DNA from: an uncultured Kordiimonas sp.
Lineage (GTDB): Bacteria; Pseudomonadota; Alphaproteobacteria; Sphingomonadales; Kordiimonadaceae
Direction of reading: 5' to 3'
DNA length: 64,000 nucleotides
Assembly (NCBI GenBank): GCA_947503575.1
Contig: CANNDZ010000001.1
Coordinates: 372,001-436,000, forward strand
Program-made: the position numbers and the translations under genes
Notes under the pieces: model-generated
Seen by the model: only the letters and a program-made list of their open reading frames with translations
The model's database searches: none
Told to the model about the DNA's origin: nothing
Shown: positions 45,619-55,458 of the stretch, piece by piece
Layout: every line of letters starts with the position of its first letter
Position numbering within the stretch: the stretch's first letter is position 1

Positions 45619-46218
45619 TTAATAATAGGTGTTAATATACACCAGTCGACCGTTTTCCGGGCAATCTCCAAAGCTTAAGCCAGCGTCGTGATATTGCTGG
45701 GGCCGCAAAATAACCAGCCGGTTGAACCGCATGGGTATGGTGGTCAGATGCTCCCATTTGCTGGGGTCGTTGGTGTCCCGCGCCAGCAGGTTTTCCATAA
45801 AATCATCTTCGGATGCGAACCCCATATCGGCAAGCTGCTCGGCGTTATAGGGCGCATGGTCACTGTTTGTCTCAATATGACGAAACAAATGCGTGCCGTC
45901 CCTGCAATGTTCGGGCAACGTCAGGTACAATAAAACGGTCCAGTTGACCGGGTCGATGTGAACGCTTTCCGTGCCTTTGTCGCCTTCAAGCGCAAGTCTG
46001 AATTTTGCGTGTGATGCCAGATTGGCGGGCTCTACCCTGTGGCCTATAAGTTCAGAAATTTTCTCGTCAAACCCGTTAACAACCTGTTTGTGCTGGCTGT
46101 CGCGCCCCGGATACGCCATCGGCGTTATTAATTTTGGATACCCTTGTTTAAGGGCTGCATTACGCAGAACAAACGGGTCGTCCAGAAAATCATCAACAAT
46201 GATCAGGGATGTTGTCAT
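45619..46218 (-). CDS. DUF6445-family protein, tandem copy B
   Basis: A 199-residue paralogue with the same signature segments: AKFRLALEGDKGTESVHID, LTLPEHCRDGTHLFRH and HDAGLSFGDCPENGRLVY. The HxD...H...R pattern is intact. The start ATG overlaps the stop of copy C (TAATG), so the two are translationally coupled. It is closest to copy A by eye (ITPMAYPGRDSQHKQVVNGF against TPQFYPGRDSKHRQIINGY). The N-terminus lacks a signal peptide, so it is cytoplasmic. Confidence 0.8.
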   Translation of the reverse strand: MTTSLIIVDDFLDDPFVLRNAALKQGYPKLITPMAYPGRDSQHKQVVNGFDEKISELIGHRVEPANLASHAKFRLALEGDKGTESVHIDPVNWTVLLYLTLPEHCRDGTHLFRHIETNSDHAPYNAEQLADMGFASEDDFMENLLARDTNDPSKWEHLTTIPMRFNRLVILRPQQYHDAGLSFGDCPENGRLVYINTYY

Positions 46219-46871
46219 TAGGCGGGTCCGGCACCGGGGGCCGGGCCTGTGCCGGTTGGGCCAACGGATGCGTGATTGTAAAAACTCAGATACACCAGCC
46301 TGCCATTTTCAACGCTGTCGCCAAAGCTTCGTCCTGCATCGTGCCAGTGTTGGGGGCGCATGATGATCATACGATTGAACCGCATGGGGACCGTCATAAT
46401 CCTCTCCCATTTATCCGGGTCGTTTGAATCGCGATTCACTGTCATGTCGAGCAGTTCCTGCGGGTCGGTCGAGCCATATTTTTCATACTCATGCCGAAAG
46501 TAGGGCGCGCGGTCGGTGCCGGTTGGCAAGTGGCGGAAAAAATGAGTGCCGTCCTGGCAATGCTCTGGCAGGGTCAGATACAGGATGGCGGTCCAGTGGG
46601 CGTTATCAATATGCACACTGCTGGTGCCTTTATCACCTTCCAGGGCCAGCCGGAATTTGGCGTAAGATGTCCCGTCTGTTGGCACCAAGGGTTCGCCAAC
46701 TATCTCTGATATTTTTTTATCAAGGCCATTAATTATTTGACGGTGCTTGGAATTTCGCCCCGGGAACTGCGGCGTTTCTTCATAGTCGGGATATTCCTGC
46801 TCCAGTGCCAGATTGCGCAACTGATGCGGGTCCTGCAAAAAGTCATCGATGACATAAAAGGATTTAATCAC
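46218..46871 (-). CDS. DUF6445-family protein, tandem copy C
   Basis: A 217-residue paralogue. The frame is open from 46907, but the GTG at 46871 follows GGGAG and aligns with the starts of the other copies (VIKSFYVIDDFLQDPHQLR), so I use it. Motifs: AKFRLALEGDKGTSSVHID, LTLPEHCQDGTHFFRH and HDAGRSFGDSVENGRLVY. The C-terminal Gly/Pro/Ala tail (VGPTGTGPAPGAGPA) is absent from the others. It is first in the three-gene set, which appears to be its own operon upstream of the amidohydrolase. Confidence 0.8.
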   Translation of the reverse strand: MIKSFYVIDDFLQDPHQLRNLALEQEYPDYEETPQFPGRNSKHRQIINGLDKKISEIVGEPLVPTDGTSYAKFRLALEGDKGTSSVHIDNAHWTAILYLTLPEHCQDGTHFFRHLPTGTDRAPYFRHEYEKYGSTDPQELLDMTVNRDSNDPDKWERIMTVPMRFNRMIIMRPQHWHDAGRSFGDSVENGRLVYLSFYNHASVGPTGTGPAPGAGPA

Positions 46872-47032
46872 GGCTTGGCTCCCCCGACTGAAGCAGGAAT
46901 AAAACACCTGCCCGCGCTTGCCAATCCCCTAGTCGGCCTTTTTGGTTCATGGCCTGTCCAGCTCCCTGGTGTTGCTGCTTGATTGAAACCCGGCCATACT
47001 ACACATCTCTATTGATAAAAGGGCTCAACCTC

Positions 47033-47443
47033 ATGTCCGATTTCACTTTGCATCTGCAACTCGCAAACGACACACATACCGTTATGCGGCTGGACCTATG
47101 CCATGTTTTGCTCATGAACGACAGCACCTATCCGTGGCTCATCCTTGTGCCCAACCTTCCAGACTTGAGGGAAATGCATGACCTGACACCGAGGGATCAG
47201 GCGCAATTGATGGCTGAAATCACGCTTGTGTCCCGCTGTCTGGAACGACTGGTTAATGCGGACAAAATGAATGTGGCGGCGCTGGGTAACATGGTGCCGC
47301 AACTGCATGTGCATGTCATCGCCCGCTTTGACAAAGACCCAGCGTGGCCCGGCCCTGTGTGGGGCAAAGTGCCTGCTGTGCCTTACACCCAAAGCGCGGC
47401 AGAAGACTTTGCGGCATCCATAAAGGCCGCGCTGCTGACTTAG
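47033..47443 (+). CDS. HIT-domain protein (histidine-triad family)
   Basis: A 136-residue protein starting at the ATG at 47033 ([14 protein letters not shown]); the frame is open further but without support. The triad region is [13 protein letters not shown], with Gln in place of the first His; the nucleophilic central His is kept. This Q-L-H-x-H form is common in proteobacterial HIT proteins, which hydrolyse nucleotide phosphoramidates or similar. It is convergent with purH and their stops overlap by four bases. Confidence 0.87.
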   Translation: MSDFTLHLQLANDTHTVMRLDLCHVLLMNDSTYPWLILVPNLPDLREMHDLTPRDQAQLMAEITLVSRCLERLVNADKMNVAALGNMVPQLHVHVIARFDKDPAWPGPVWGKVPAVPYTQSAAEDFAASIKAALLT

Positions 47444-49020
47444 TGCCGAAAGTGCCGCATACCGGTGAACACCATGGCAAGGCCTGCTTCATCAGCGGCG
47501 TCAATCACTTCCTGGTCCCGCATGCTACCGCCGGGTTGAATGACGGCTGTTGCACCAGCTTCAGCGGCTGCCAGCAAACCGTCCGCAAATGGAAAAAAGG
47601 CGTCTGACGCCACAACGCTGCCCTGTGCCAAGCTTTCCGCATCGCCTGCCATTTCAGCTGCCTCGCCAGCGCGGATGGCAGCAATGCGGCTGCTGTCACG
47701 CCGGTTCATCTGGCCGGCTCCTATGCCAACGGTCATGCCGTCACGCACATAGACGATGGCATTTGATTTAACATGTTTGCCAACACGAAAGGCGAACAAC
47801 ATGTCTGCCAGTTCCCGGTCGCTGGGTGCACGCTTGGTCACGACTCTCAGTTCATCCTCTTTGACCTTGCCGGTATCCCGGTTTTGAACCAGAAACCCGC
47901 CTGCAACCGTTTTGACCATCTTGGCGGCTTGGGGTGGGTCTGCCATGCCGCCGGTCGTTAACAGGCGCAGGTTTTTCTTCGCCCCAATAATAGCTTTGGC
48001 ATCTTCTGTCACATCAGGGGCGATGATCACTTCTGTGAAAACCTTGATAATGGCCTCTGCTGTTGGCCCGTCCAGCGTGCCGTTCAGCGCAACGATACCG
48101 CCAAAGGCAGACACGGGGTCGCATTTCAGTGCCTTTTCATAGGCTTCCAGCAGCGTCGCCCCCGTTGCGACACCGCAAGGGTTGGCGTGTTTGATGATCG
48201 CGACTGTGGGCGTATCCGAAGGGAACTCGCTGACCAGTTCAAAGGCGGCATCTGTGTCGTTCAGGTTATTGTAGGATAGCTCCTTGCCCTGATGCTGGGT
48301 CGCTGTGGCAATGCCGGGCCTGTCCTCGGCGTTTTTATAAAAGGCCGCAACCTGATGCGGATTTTCGCCGTATCGGCATTCCTGTACTTTGGTACCTGCA
48401 AAAGGCATGCGGTCCGGGAAGGTTTCGCCGTTTTGCCCGGCAAACCATCCGGCGATGGCCGCATCATACGCCGCAGTACGGCTGTAGGCTTTTGCGGCCA
48501 AGCGGCGACGGGTTTCGAGTGTTGTACCGCCTTCGGTCGAAATTTCAGCAACAACGGCACTATAGTCTGCGGGGTCTGTCACGATGGTCACAAACCCATG
48601 GTTTTTAGCGGCTGACCGCACCATCGCGGGGCCACCGATATCGATGTTTTCAATACAGGTGTCAAAATCCGCGCCGGACGCAACTGTGGCTTCAAACGGA
48701 TACAGGTTGATTGCCACCAGATCGATGGCGCCAATGTCATGGTCTTGCATGGCAGCCACATGGCTGTCTTTGTCACGCAGAGCCAGCAACCCGCCGTGAA
48801 TTTTTGGGTGTAGCGTTTTCACCCGACCATCCATCATTTCGGGAAAGCCGGTATGATCTGCGACTTCTGTTACAGGGATGCCAGCATCTCGCACCGTTTT
48901 GGCGGACCCGCCTGTGGACAAAATTTCAGCCCCGGCATCCTGGAGGGCTTGGGCCAGCTCAATAAGCCCGGTTTTATCGGAGACGGACAGAAGTGCGCGT
49001 TTGATCGGTACGGTGGTCAT
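47440..49020 (-). CDS. purH: Bifunctional AICAR formyltransferase / IMP cyclohydrolase
   Basis: A 526-residue enzyme performing the last two steps of purine synthesis. The N-terminal IMP cyclohydrolase (about 1-200) has [31 protein letters not shown] and [16 protein letters not shown]; the C-terminal transformylase has [24 protein letters not shown] and AFGGIVALN, ending with [19 protein letters not shown]. Length is standard. It is the last gene of the rsmB-rpe-heparinase-purH run, an order I know from other Alphaproteobacteria. Confidence 0.97.
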   Translation of the reverse strand: MTTVPIKRALLSVSDKTGLIELAQALQDAGAEILSTGGSAKTVRDAGIPVTEVADHTGFPEMMDGRVKTLHPKIHGGLLALRDKDSHVAAMQDHDIGAIDLVAINLYPFEATVASGADFDTCIENIDIGGPAMVRSAAKNHGFVTIVTDPADYSAVVAEISTEGGTTLETRRRLAAKAYSRTAAYDAAIAGWFAGQNGETFPDRMPFAGTKVQECRYGENPHQVAAFYKNAEDRPGIATATQHQGKELSYNNLNDTDAAFELVSEFPSDTPTVAIIKHANPCGVATGATLLEAYEKALKCDPVSAFGGIVALNGTLDGPTAEAIIKVFTEVIIAPDVTEDAKAIIGAKKNLRLLTTGGMADPPQAAKMVKTVAGGFLVQNRDTGKVKEDELRVVTKRAPSDRELADMLFAFRVGKHVKSNAIVYVRDGMTVGIGAGQMNRRDSSRIAAIRAGEAAEMAGDAESLAQGSVVASDAFFPFADGLLAAAEAGATAVIQPGGSMRDQEVIDAADEAGLAMVFTGMRHFRH

Positions 49021-49074
49021 GGAACGAATTGCCTCAATTGATCATGGTTGGCGTCCGATCCATAAGGCATGCAT

Positions 49075-50817
49075 CTAGACGCTGATTTCACTGAAGGACC
49101 AGTGCAGCAAAACGGGAGATTGCTCGTCTGCCATGCTGGTCACGATGATTTGCTTGCTGGCAAGCGGTGTATCACGCTGGGCCAGATACAGGCTTTCACC
49201 TACTTCCACCTCAGCGCCGTCGCAATCGAAAATCCAGGTTTTGCCGCCGCGTGTTTCCAGCGAAATGCGGCCATCCGGTGCCTTGAACGCCTGGACACCA
49301 GGGTGCAAGTGAAACCGCAAGACAACTGACTGACCACCCAGCTTTTTCAGCTTTCGGCCTGACAGGCGGTCTGTGCCCTTAAGGCGGCTGCCTGTATTGT
49401 CCATCTCCAGTGTGCGTTCATGCAAAACGCCAAATCGGCGTTCGTATCCGTTATGGATCACCTTTACGGACACGCTGTGGTCCCGGGTTTCCCGTGTCGT
49501 TTGCGTTTCGCTAACGCCTGCACCGATATGGCCGGTTTCTGTCAGGCGGCTACTGTTTGTATCGCCAACCACGAGGGTGGAATTGGCCGCTGTTGTGCGC
49601 GCCATTGCCGCAAGTTCCGACAAGGGGCCCCGGTTACTGGCTGGGCCCATGTTAACAACCAGTCGTTCCTGACCAACCGACAATTCAAACGCACCTGTTG
49701 CGGCGGCCGCCGTGTGGGATAGCCAGTAGGGGGGCGGTGTGCCGGCATCGACAATCAGGCACGCAGCGCCAGCAGTTATACGCTGCACCCCTGTATGTAC
49801 AGCGTTTTCAATGGCTTTGCCTTTGGCTTCGCTGGCTGCCAGGATGGCATTGGTGCCGTGTCCGCCTTCGGCCGATACGCCGCCAATATGGGCAAAACTT
49901 CCATCACCGTGCCGCATCGCCCGCACAAAGGGTGCGATCCGGTCCAGAGTAACCTGTATCCATGGTGGCAGGTCCGCGTTGACCTCGACAAACGTGTTGC
50001 GCACTAAAATCAGCATCTGCATGGTGCGGATCGCATCAGCAGCGTTGCGGCTCAAGGGCCCGCCATCCGGCTGGATAAAGGATTTGCAAGTGCGCTCCAG
50101 CAATTTCATACCGCGCACGAGCCACCCCGCACCGCCCGGCAGCAGAAGCCCGCCAAGCGTTAACGCGGTTGCCACATACACCTGTGGCAAGCCGTCATCG
50201 GCGTCCTTGTGACAGCGCGCCAGGTGGCGCAGTTGCCGCGCCATCGCATGCAACACTTTGGAGCGGTAAACAAGGTCCTCGCTTGATAGCACAAGCGGCG
50301 CATGAGCACCCCAGTTGATAAAACGGCGGGCGAGCGTGACCGCACGCCATACCTCTTTATCCCAGACATTGCCGCTTTCCAGCCACCAGCCCAGAATGGT
50401 TTCTGCGGCGTCGCGTGCTTTGACCTGGTCCCCTACATGAGCGAGGTCCTGCAGCCAGTGAAACGAATGAGCATACCGCCGGAAACCCGGTGTGGCCTTG
50501 GTTTGAATGTCCTTCCAGAAGGTTTCGCTCAAGGCGTGGCTTTCGCCTTCATAGAGCATATCACCCCCAAAAATGGCAGAGCCCAGCGTGGCGTTGCCGG
50601 GGGCGGGGTCGTCCGGGCTGCCCAGAAGTTGTAGGGGATGTCTGCCTTTCAGCCGGAACTCATAAGCGTTGAGGCCATAGCCCCATTCGCGGCTGGCGCG
50701 CCAGAGCTTTTTGCCAAATCGAGACACCAGATGGCGGCTTGCATCGCGACGCAATGTTGACCGCGACAGCGGCGCTGCCGAGACAAAACCTGCAATTTTG
50801 TCTATCGCCGCGGCCAT
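49075..50817 (-). CDS. Heparinase II/III-family protein
   Basis: A 580-residue protein with a helical alpha/alpha toroid half (to about 300) and a beta-sandwich half carrying the heparinase II/III signature (LSELAAMARTTAANSTLVVGDTNSS, FHLHPGVQA, GGKTWIFDCDGAEVEVGESLY). Known relatives are polysaccharide lyases, but this chromosomal group beside rsmB and purH is uncharacterised and has no signal peptide, so an intracellular or exported role is open. It lies six bases after rpe and 54 bases before purH. Confidence 0.85.
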   Translation of the reverse strand: MAAAIDKIAGFVSAAPLSRSTLRRDASRHLVSRFGKKLWRASREWGYGLNAYEFRLKGRHPLQLLGSPDDPAPGNATLGSAIFGGDMLYEGESHALSETFWKDIQTKATPGFRRYAHSFHWLQDLAHVGDQVKARDAAETILGWWLESGNVWDKEVWRAVTLARRFINWGAHAPLVLSSEDLVYRSKVLHAMARQLRHLARCHKDADDGLPQVYVATALTLGGLLLPGGAGWLVRGMKLLERTCKSFIQPDGGPLSRNAADAIRTMQMLILVRNTFVEVNADLPPWIQVTLDRIAPFVRAMRHGDGSFAHIGGVSAEGGHGTNAILAASEAKGKAIENAVHTGVQRITAGAACLIVDAGTPPPYWLSHTAAAATGAFELSVGQERLVVNMGPASNRGPLSELAAMARTTAANSTLVVGDTNSSRLTETGHIGAGVSETQTTRETRDHSVSVKVIHNGYERRFGVLHERTLEMDNTGSRLKGTDRLSGRKLKKLGGQSVVLRFHLHPGVQAFKAPDGRISLETRGGKTWIFDCDGAEVEVGESLYLAQRDTPLASKQIIVTSMADEQSPVLLHWSFSEISV

Positions 50818-50823
50818 GGCTGA

Positions 50824-51483
50824 TTATCCTCTCAGGCGTTTAATGTTTGCGGCATATTCTGACGGGCCACCTTTGAATGTGGCGCTACCAGCAACCAATA
50901 CGTCCGCGCCCGCCTCGATCACGTGAATGCAGGTAACCGGGTTAACCCCGCCGTCCACTTGCAGGTCAATATCCAGACCCAGAGAATCGATTCGTTTCCG
51001 AATCGCTTCTATTTTCCGAAGTTGACTCGCAATGAAAGACTGACCACCAAACCCTGGGTTGACCGACATCACCAGTATCAAGTCCAGCTCTTCATACAGA
51101 TAGTCTATGCTGCTTTCCGGCGTGGCCGGATTCAGGGAAATGCCTGCTTTGGCGCCAGTTGCGCGAATGGCCTGCAGCGTCCTGTGGGTATGCTGCCCAG
51201 CTTCAATGTGGGCAGTGATGATGTCGGCGCCTGCATCGGCAAATGCCTGAATGTAGGGGTCCACCGGGTCAATCATCAAATGCACATCAAAGACCTTATC
51301 GCTGTGGGGCCTCAGGGCCTTCACAACGTCGGGGCCAATGGTGATGTTGGGGACAAAATGGCCGTCCATCACATCGATATGAATATAGTCGGCACCAGCA
51401 GTGTCGATGGCGCGCACTTCCTCGCCCAATTTTGCGAAATCGGCTGACAGGATGCTCGGGGCTATTCTGATAGGTTTTTGCAT
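50824..51483 (-). CDS. rpe: Ribulose-phosphate 3-epimerase
   Basis: A 219-residue TIM-barrel enzyme of the pentose phosphate pathway. Hallmarks are [49 protein letters not shown] and VDGGVNP (LQVDGGV), which hold the metal-binding His and Asp residues. Length is normal. It sits between rsmB and the heparinase-like gene in the same direction. Confidence 0.96.
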   Translation of the reverse strand: MQKPIRIAPSILSADFAKLGEEVRAIDTAGADYIHIDVMDGHFVPNITIGPDVVKALRPHSDKVFDVHLMIDPVDPYIQAFADAGADIITAHIEAGQHTHRTLQAIRATGAKAGISLNPATPESSIDYLYEELDLILVMSVNPGFGGQSFIASQLRKIEAIRKRIDSLGLDIDLQVDGGVNPVTCIHVIEAGADVLVAGSATFKGGPSEYAANIKRLRG

Positions 51484-51556
51484 GGCGATTGCTTATCAGG
51501 TTGCGCGGGTGCGGGCAAGCAGCCGCGCGCCTGTTTCCGTGCAAAATTTAACGCTA

Positions 51557-52891
51557 TTACACCCGCGTCAGGCGTGCGGCATAAAATCCGTCCATGCCGC
51601 CGCTGTCTGGCATGTAGGATGGCAGGCACAGAAGGTCCCCTGCGGGAGTGAGCAACTCGTTCAGGCCACCAACCTCATTTGCCCTGATTGGTACACGCGC
51701 CGCTGTGCTCTCTCCTGTAAGGAATGCTTCAATCGGATCAAGCCCTTCGCTTTTTTCCAGCGAGCATACGCAGTAGATCAGTACGCCGCCAACAGGCAGC
51801 AGGGAAAACGCGTGCTGCAGGATGCGGGCTTGCAGGGATGCGAGTTTTTCCACGTCTTCCGGCCCTTTGGTCCAGATTACATCAGGGTTGCGCCTTAGCG
51901 TACCTGTTGCACTGCACGGGGCATCAAGCAGGATGTGGTCAACAGGTTTTTCAGGCGTAAACGCCGCCGCATCGCCCGTTACTATGCTTGCGGTCAGGTT
52001 GGTGCGGTCCAGATTGGCCACCAGCCGTTTCATGCGGTTTTTGTTGCGATCAACGGCGGTTACCGTCGCACCGCGCGCGGCCAATTGCATTGTTTTGCCA
52101 CCTGGTGCTGCGCACAGGTCCAGCACATGTTTGCCTGCTATATCGCCCAGCAACGTCACGGGAATGGCGGCTGCCATATCCTGCACCCACCACATGCCGT
52201 CAGTATAGCCTTCAAGGGCTGGTACGTCCGTGGAGGTACGGCGCAAGCTGCCGGTTGGCAAAAGGGTTGCGTTCAGTTTCTGTGCCCAATCTGCTGTATC
52301 CTCAGCAGGCTTAAGGCTGATATCCAGCGGTGGGTTTTCCGCCAGTGTCGCAGCAACCGCCTGCATCGTCTCCACCCCGTATGTTTTAGCCCAGCTTTGT
52401 TGCAACCAATGGGGCAGGTTCCTCTCCGGGTGCGTTGCCGCGTCCGCCAAAATGGCATCCCGCTTGCGGATTGCATTGCGCATCACTGCATTCACCAAAC
52501 CCGCAAAGCCTTGCTCTTTGCCAGATAGTCCCTTGACCAGGGCAACAGTTTCATTAACCGCAGCATGGTCTGATGTGCGCATGAAAAAAATCTGGGCCAG
52601 TCCGGTGACAAGCGCAGCTTCAGTCCAGGTGGCATTGCGCGGCAATCCCCGATCCAGCAGCCCGGCGAGCGCGTGGCGCAGCGCCCCTAATTGGCGCAAG
52701 CTCAGCATCACAAGGTTAAAGGCAAAAGCACGGTCTCGCGGCTGCAATTCCGCCTCACCCGAAAGCTCGTCCAGCGTCAGGTCAAACGGCCGCCGTTTCA
52801 GCGTTACAGCCATTAGCGTGCGCACAGCCACCAAACGGCTGGCGTTCATGTCAGTTTTGTTTTGTTTATCGGCATTTTCCGGCGCGCTCAT
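51557..52891 (-). CDS. rsmB: 16S rRNA m5C967 methyltransferase, RsmB/Fmu
   Basis: A 444-residue enzyme from the ATG at 52891 (MSAPENADKQNK); the frame is open 51 codons further but that part looks non-conserved and AGGG precedes this ATG. The N-terminal NusB-like RNA-binding domain (about 20-150) is followed by the SAM methyltransferase domain with DLCAAPGGKTMQLA, LDAPCSATGTLRRNPDV (catalytic Cys) and LIYCVCSLEKSEG. The final FYAARLTRV is typical. Confidence 0.93.
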   Translation of the reverse strand: MSAPENADKQNKTDMNASRLVAVRTLMAVTLKRRPFDLTLDELSGEAELQPRDRAFAFNLVMLSLRQLGALRHALAGLLDRGLPRNATWTEAALVTGLAQIFFMRTSDHAAVNETVALVKGLSGKEQGFAGLVNAVMRNAIRKRDAILADAATHPERNLPHWLQQSWAKTYGVETMQAVAATLAENPPLDISLKPAEDTADWAQKLNATLLPTGSLRRTSTDVPALEGYTDGMWWVQDMAAAIPVTLLGDIAGKHVLDLCAAPGGKTMQLAARGATVTAVDRNKNRMKRLVANLDRTNLTASIVTGDAAAFTPEKPVDHILLDAPCSATGTLRRNPDVIWTKGPEDVEKLASLQARILQHAFSLLPVGGVLIYCVCSLEKSEGLDPIEAFLTGESTAARVPIRANEVGGLNELLTPAGDLLCLPSYMPDSGGMDGFYAARLTRV

Positions 52892-53143
52892 GGCGCCCTT
52901 TGACCACATTCCCGCAAGCAAGGAAAGCCCAAAGCGCAGCCTTGCAATTGCCATCTTCGCTCTTCTATGGTGCATGTCGACAGCAAGGGGGGAAAAGATG
53001 CAGGAATCAATGATGGTTGATTGGCAATTTAACGCGTTGCCCAAATCAGCAAATTACGGCCGCGCATATAGTGTATGGGCTGTCAGTTCGCAGCAAGCCA
53101 GTATCGGATTTGCCATAAAATTCTCCCTCTCAGGTCAACCGAC

Positions 53144-54460
53144 ATGGCCATGTTAGATCGCATGACTAACGGCTTAAAGCCATACGGCGACAAACGGATC
53201 ATTGGTACGTTTGGTCTGGGTATGGCGAGCGGGTTTCCGCTTACCTTTGTTATTTCCCTGATGGGGTTTTGGCTTTCCTATAATGGTGTCAGCAAAAGCG
53301 ACGTTGGCCTTTTTGCCCTGATTACCACTTTTTACACATGGAAATTTATCTGGTCCCCAGCGATCGACCGGTTGCCGCTTGGGCCCATCACCCGCTTGTT
53401 TGGTCAACGGCGTGGCTGGTTGATTCTGATCCAGGCATTGATGGCCATATTGCTGCTGGCTATCGCTCAGTTGGACCCCGGCACCCAATTATATAAAGTT
53501 GCTGTATTGGCCTCAATCATCGCTTTTTTGTCTGCCAGTCAGGACATTGTGATCGATGCCTACCGTATTGAAATTCTGGATAGTGAAGACCAGGGTCACA
53601 GCGCAGCCTCCTACGTGTATGGATACCGTACCGCAAACTATCTGGCGGGTTTTGCAGTCCTGATGATTGCTGACACCTATGGCTGGACTACCGCCATAAG
53701 CTTGCTGCCTGTTCTGCTTTTGCCCGGTACGCTGGCGGTGTTCTGGATCGGGGAGCCTAAACGCGGTGATGACAGCGATGCGTTCCTGCAACAGGAAGCG
53801 GACCGTGCGCATTTGTCACCTGTGATGAACCGCCTGCGGGAAGCCATCTATCTGCCCTTTAAGGAGTTTACGCGTCGGGAAAACTGGTCGCTGGTGTTGC
53901 TGTTCATTCTTTTGTTCAAGGCCGGCGATGCGGTTGCCGCCATCATGACCGCCCCTCTTATCAAGGATATGAATTTCGACCTTGAGGTTGTGGCCTGGGC
54001 TAACAAAACCGTAGGTTTTGTGACCTTGATGGTGGGTGTCGGCCTCGGTGCTGTTTTGTACAAGCAGATCGGTATGTACAAGGCCTTGCTGCTAACGGGT
54101 ATTTTAATGATGCTGACCAATTTGGGTTTCGCCTGGCTTTGGTCTGGTGACGCGGTCGCGTGGCGCTTGGCGGCAACCATTGGTATGGAAAACTTTGCGA
54201 CCGGTCTTGGTACAACGGTCATAATCGCTTACATGGCCGGGCTCTGTAACGCCAATTTCACGGCTACGCAGTTTGCGCTGATGTCATCGCTTGCCAATCA
54301 GGGGCGAACGATACTCGGTGCACCCAGTGGGTATGTAGCGGAATATCTGGGATGGTTTGAGTTTTTTATCGGCGCGACGCTTCTTGCTTTGCCCGGATTA
54401 TTTGTGTTGTGGCTGTTGTGGCGCAAAGATGTCGCGCGCTTGAAAGACCGCCAACCATAG
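53144..54460 (+). CDS. ampG: AmpG-like MFS permease (muropeptide transporter)
   Basis: A 438-residue inner-membrane transporter with about 12 helices. I start at the ATG at 53144 (MAMLDRMTNGLKPYGDKRI); an earlier in-frame ATG at 53075 would add a non-conserved stretch. Family motifs are FYTWKFIWSPAIDRLPLG, SASQDIVIDAYRIEIL and GYRTANYLAGFAVL. AmpG imports anhydromuropeptides in cell-wall recycling. Several AmpG-like paralogues exist per genome in such bacteria, so the substrate is tentative. Confidence 0.85.
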   Translation: MAMLDRMTNGLKPYGDKRIIGTFGLGMASGFPLTFVISLMGFWLSYNGVSKSDVGLFALITTFYTWKFIWSPAIDRLPLGPITRLFGQRRGWLILIQALMAILLLAIAQLDPGTQLYKVAVLASIIAFLSASQDIVIDAYRIEILDSEDQGHSAASYVYGYRTANYLAGFAVLMIADTYGWTTAISLLPVLLLPGTLAVFWIGEPKRGDDSDAFLQQEADRAHLSPVMNRLREAIYLPFKEFTRRENWSLVLLFILLFKAGDAVAAIMTAPLIKDMNFDLEVVAWANKTVGFVTLMVGVGLGAVLYKQIGMYKALLLTGILMMLTNLGFAWLWSGDAVAWRLAATIGMENFATGLGTTVIIAYMAGLCNANFTATQFALMSSLANQGRTILGAPSGYVAEYLGWFEFFIGATLLALPGLFVLWLLWRKDVARLKDRQP

Positions 54461-54486
54461 TGATCCAGCCCCATCACACCCTTTGA

Positions 54487-54512
54487 ACCACTTTGTGATG
54501 TCACAAACTGGT
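54487..54512. promoter_or_regulatory. Near-perfect 26-base palindrome upstream of olsB
   Basis: The core is TTTGTGA-TG-TCACAAA, flanked by ACCA-C on the left and C-TGGT on the right, so only the central pair and one symmetric position fail to match. It lies 50 bases upstream of the OlsB start and 26 bases after the preceding stop. With no loop and no T-run it is unlikely to be a terminator, so an operator is the better reading. TGTGA/TCACA halves recall Crp/Fnr sites but the two-base spacer does not fit. Confidence 0.6.
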
Positions 54513-54562
54513 CATTCTGGTGTAATGAAAGTGACCTTGAGGATGACTAAGAGGAGGGCGAC

Positions 54563-55453
54563 ATGAAAAAATATGCGCTCATAAGACCCCGTGTTGCAGC
54601 AGCCCAGGCTATGGCCGGTGCTCCTTCCTATGTTCGCCAGGGCAGCATTGAAGTGCGCCTGGCCCGCTCCATCAAAGAAATCAAGGCGGCCCAAAAGCTG
54701 CGCTATGAGATTTTTTACGAAGAAATGCATGCCAAGCCAGATTGGCGCATGCGTTTGACCCGGCGTGATATCGACCAGTATGATATTTTCTGCGATCATC
54801 TTCTGGTGCTGGACCATGACCGTCCCAAGGGCAAGCGTATCGTTGGCACCTACCGCCTGCTGCGGCAGGAAGTGGCATTGCAGCATGACGGGTTTTATTC
54901 AGCGGGCGAGTATAATCTTGCGCCTCTGATGACGGAAAGCTTTAGGGCGCAAATTGGTGAGGGTCGCCAACTTCTGGAGTTGGGGCGCTCGTGCGTACAT
55001 GCAGACTACCGCGCCAATTCCACCATCAATATGCTGTGGAAAGGTATCGCCGAGTATCTGAAAGAGCATAACATCGCTTACATGTTTGGCTGCGCGAGTT
55101 TTGAGGGCATTGACCCCGCAAAGTTCAAAGAACCAATGGCATACCTTTATCACAACCATCTTGTGCCAGATGATTTTAAGGTGCGCGCGCTTGATGGCCA
55201 GTACGTTGATATGAACACCATGGCTGCCGACGCAATAGATGTGCGAATGGCACGCCGGGCGCTGCCACCTCTTATCAAAGGCTACTTGCGGCTTGGATGC
55301 TTTATTGGGGACGGTGCGGTTGTGGATGAACAGTTTGGCACGACCGATGTATTCATCTTGTTGCCGGTCGAAAACATCGCGCGTCGGTATTCCAAGAAAT
55401 ACGACCTGAAGGACGAGGCTAACGATACGGACGCCACTGTCGCAGCTGTGTAA
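54563..55453 (+). CDS. olsB: L-ornithine N-alpha-acyltransferase (ornithine lipid synthesis)
   Basis: A 296-residue GNAT-fold enzyme that transfers a 3-hydroxyacyl group from ACP to ornithine, giving lyso-ornithine lipid. Family features are IEVRLARSIKEIKAAQKLRYEIFYEEM, DIFCDHLLVLD, IVGTYRLLRQEVA, FYSAGEYNL and LELGRSCVHADYR. Length matches rhizobial OlsB (about 290-300). AGGAGGG precedes the ATG. olsA is not next to it. A strong palindrome lies just upstream. Confidence 0.92.
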   Translation: MKKYALIRPRVAAAQAMAGAPSYVRQGSIEVRLARSIKEIKAAQKLRYEIFYEEMHAKPDWRMRLTRRDIDQYDIFCDHLLVLDHDRPKGKRIVGTYRLLRQEVALQHDGFYSAGEYNLAPLMTESFRAQIGEGRQLLELGRSCVHADYRANSTINMLWKGIAEYLKEHNIAYMFGCASFEGIDPAKFKEPMAYLYHNHLVPDDFKVRALDGQYVDMNTMAADAIDVRMARRALPPLIKGYLRLGCFIGDGAVVDEQFGTTDVFILLPVENIARRYSKKYDLKDEANDTDATVAAV

Positions 55454-55458
55454 CCAGG

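Noticed and set aside
54498-54530. Pho box upstream of olsB
   Set aside because: I looked for the CTGTCAT direct repeat at 11-base spacing because ornithine lipids can be phosphate-regulated. Only loose CTGGT repeats at nine bases are present.
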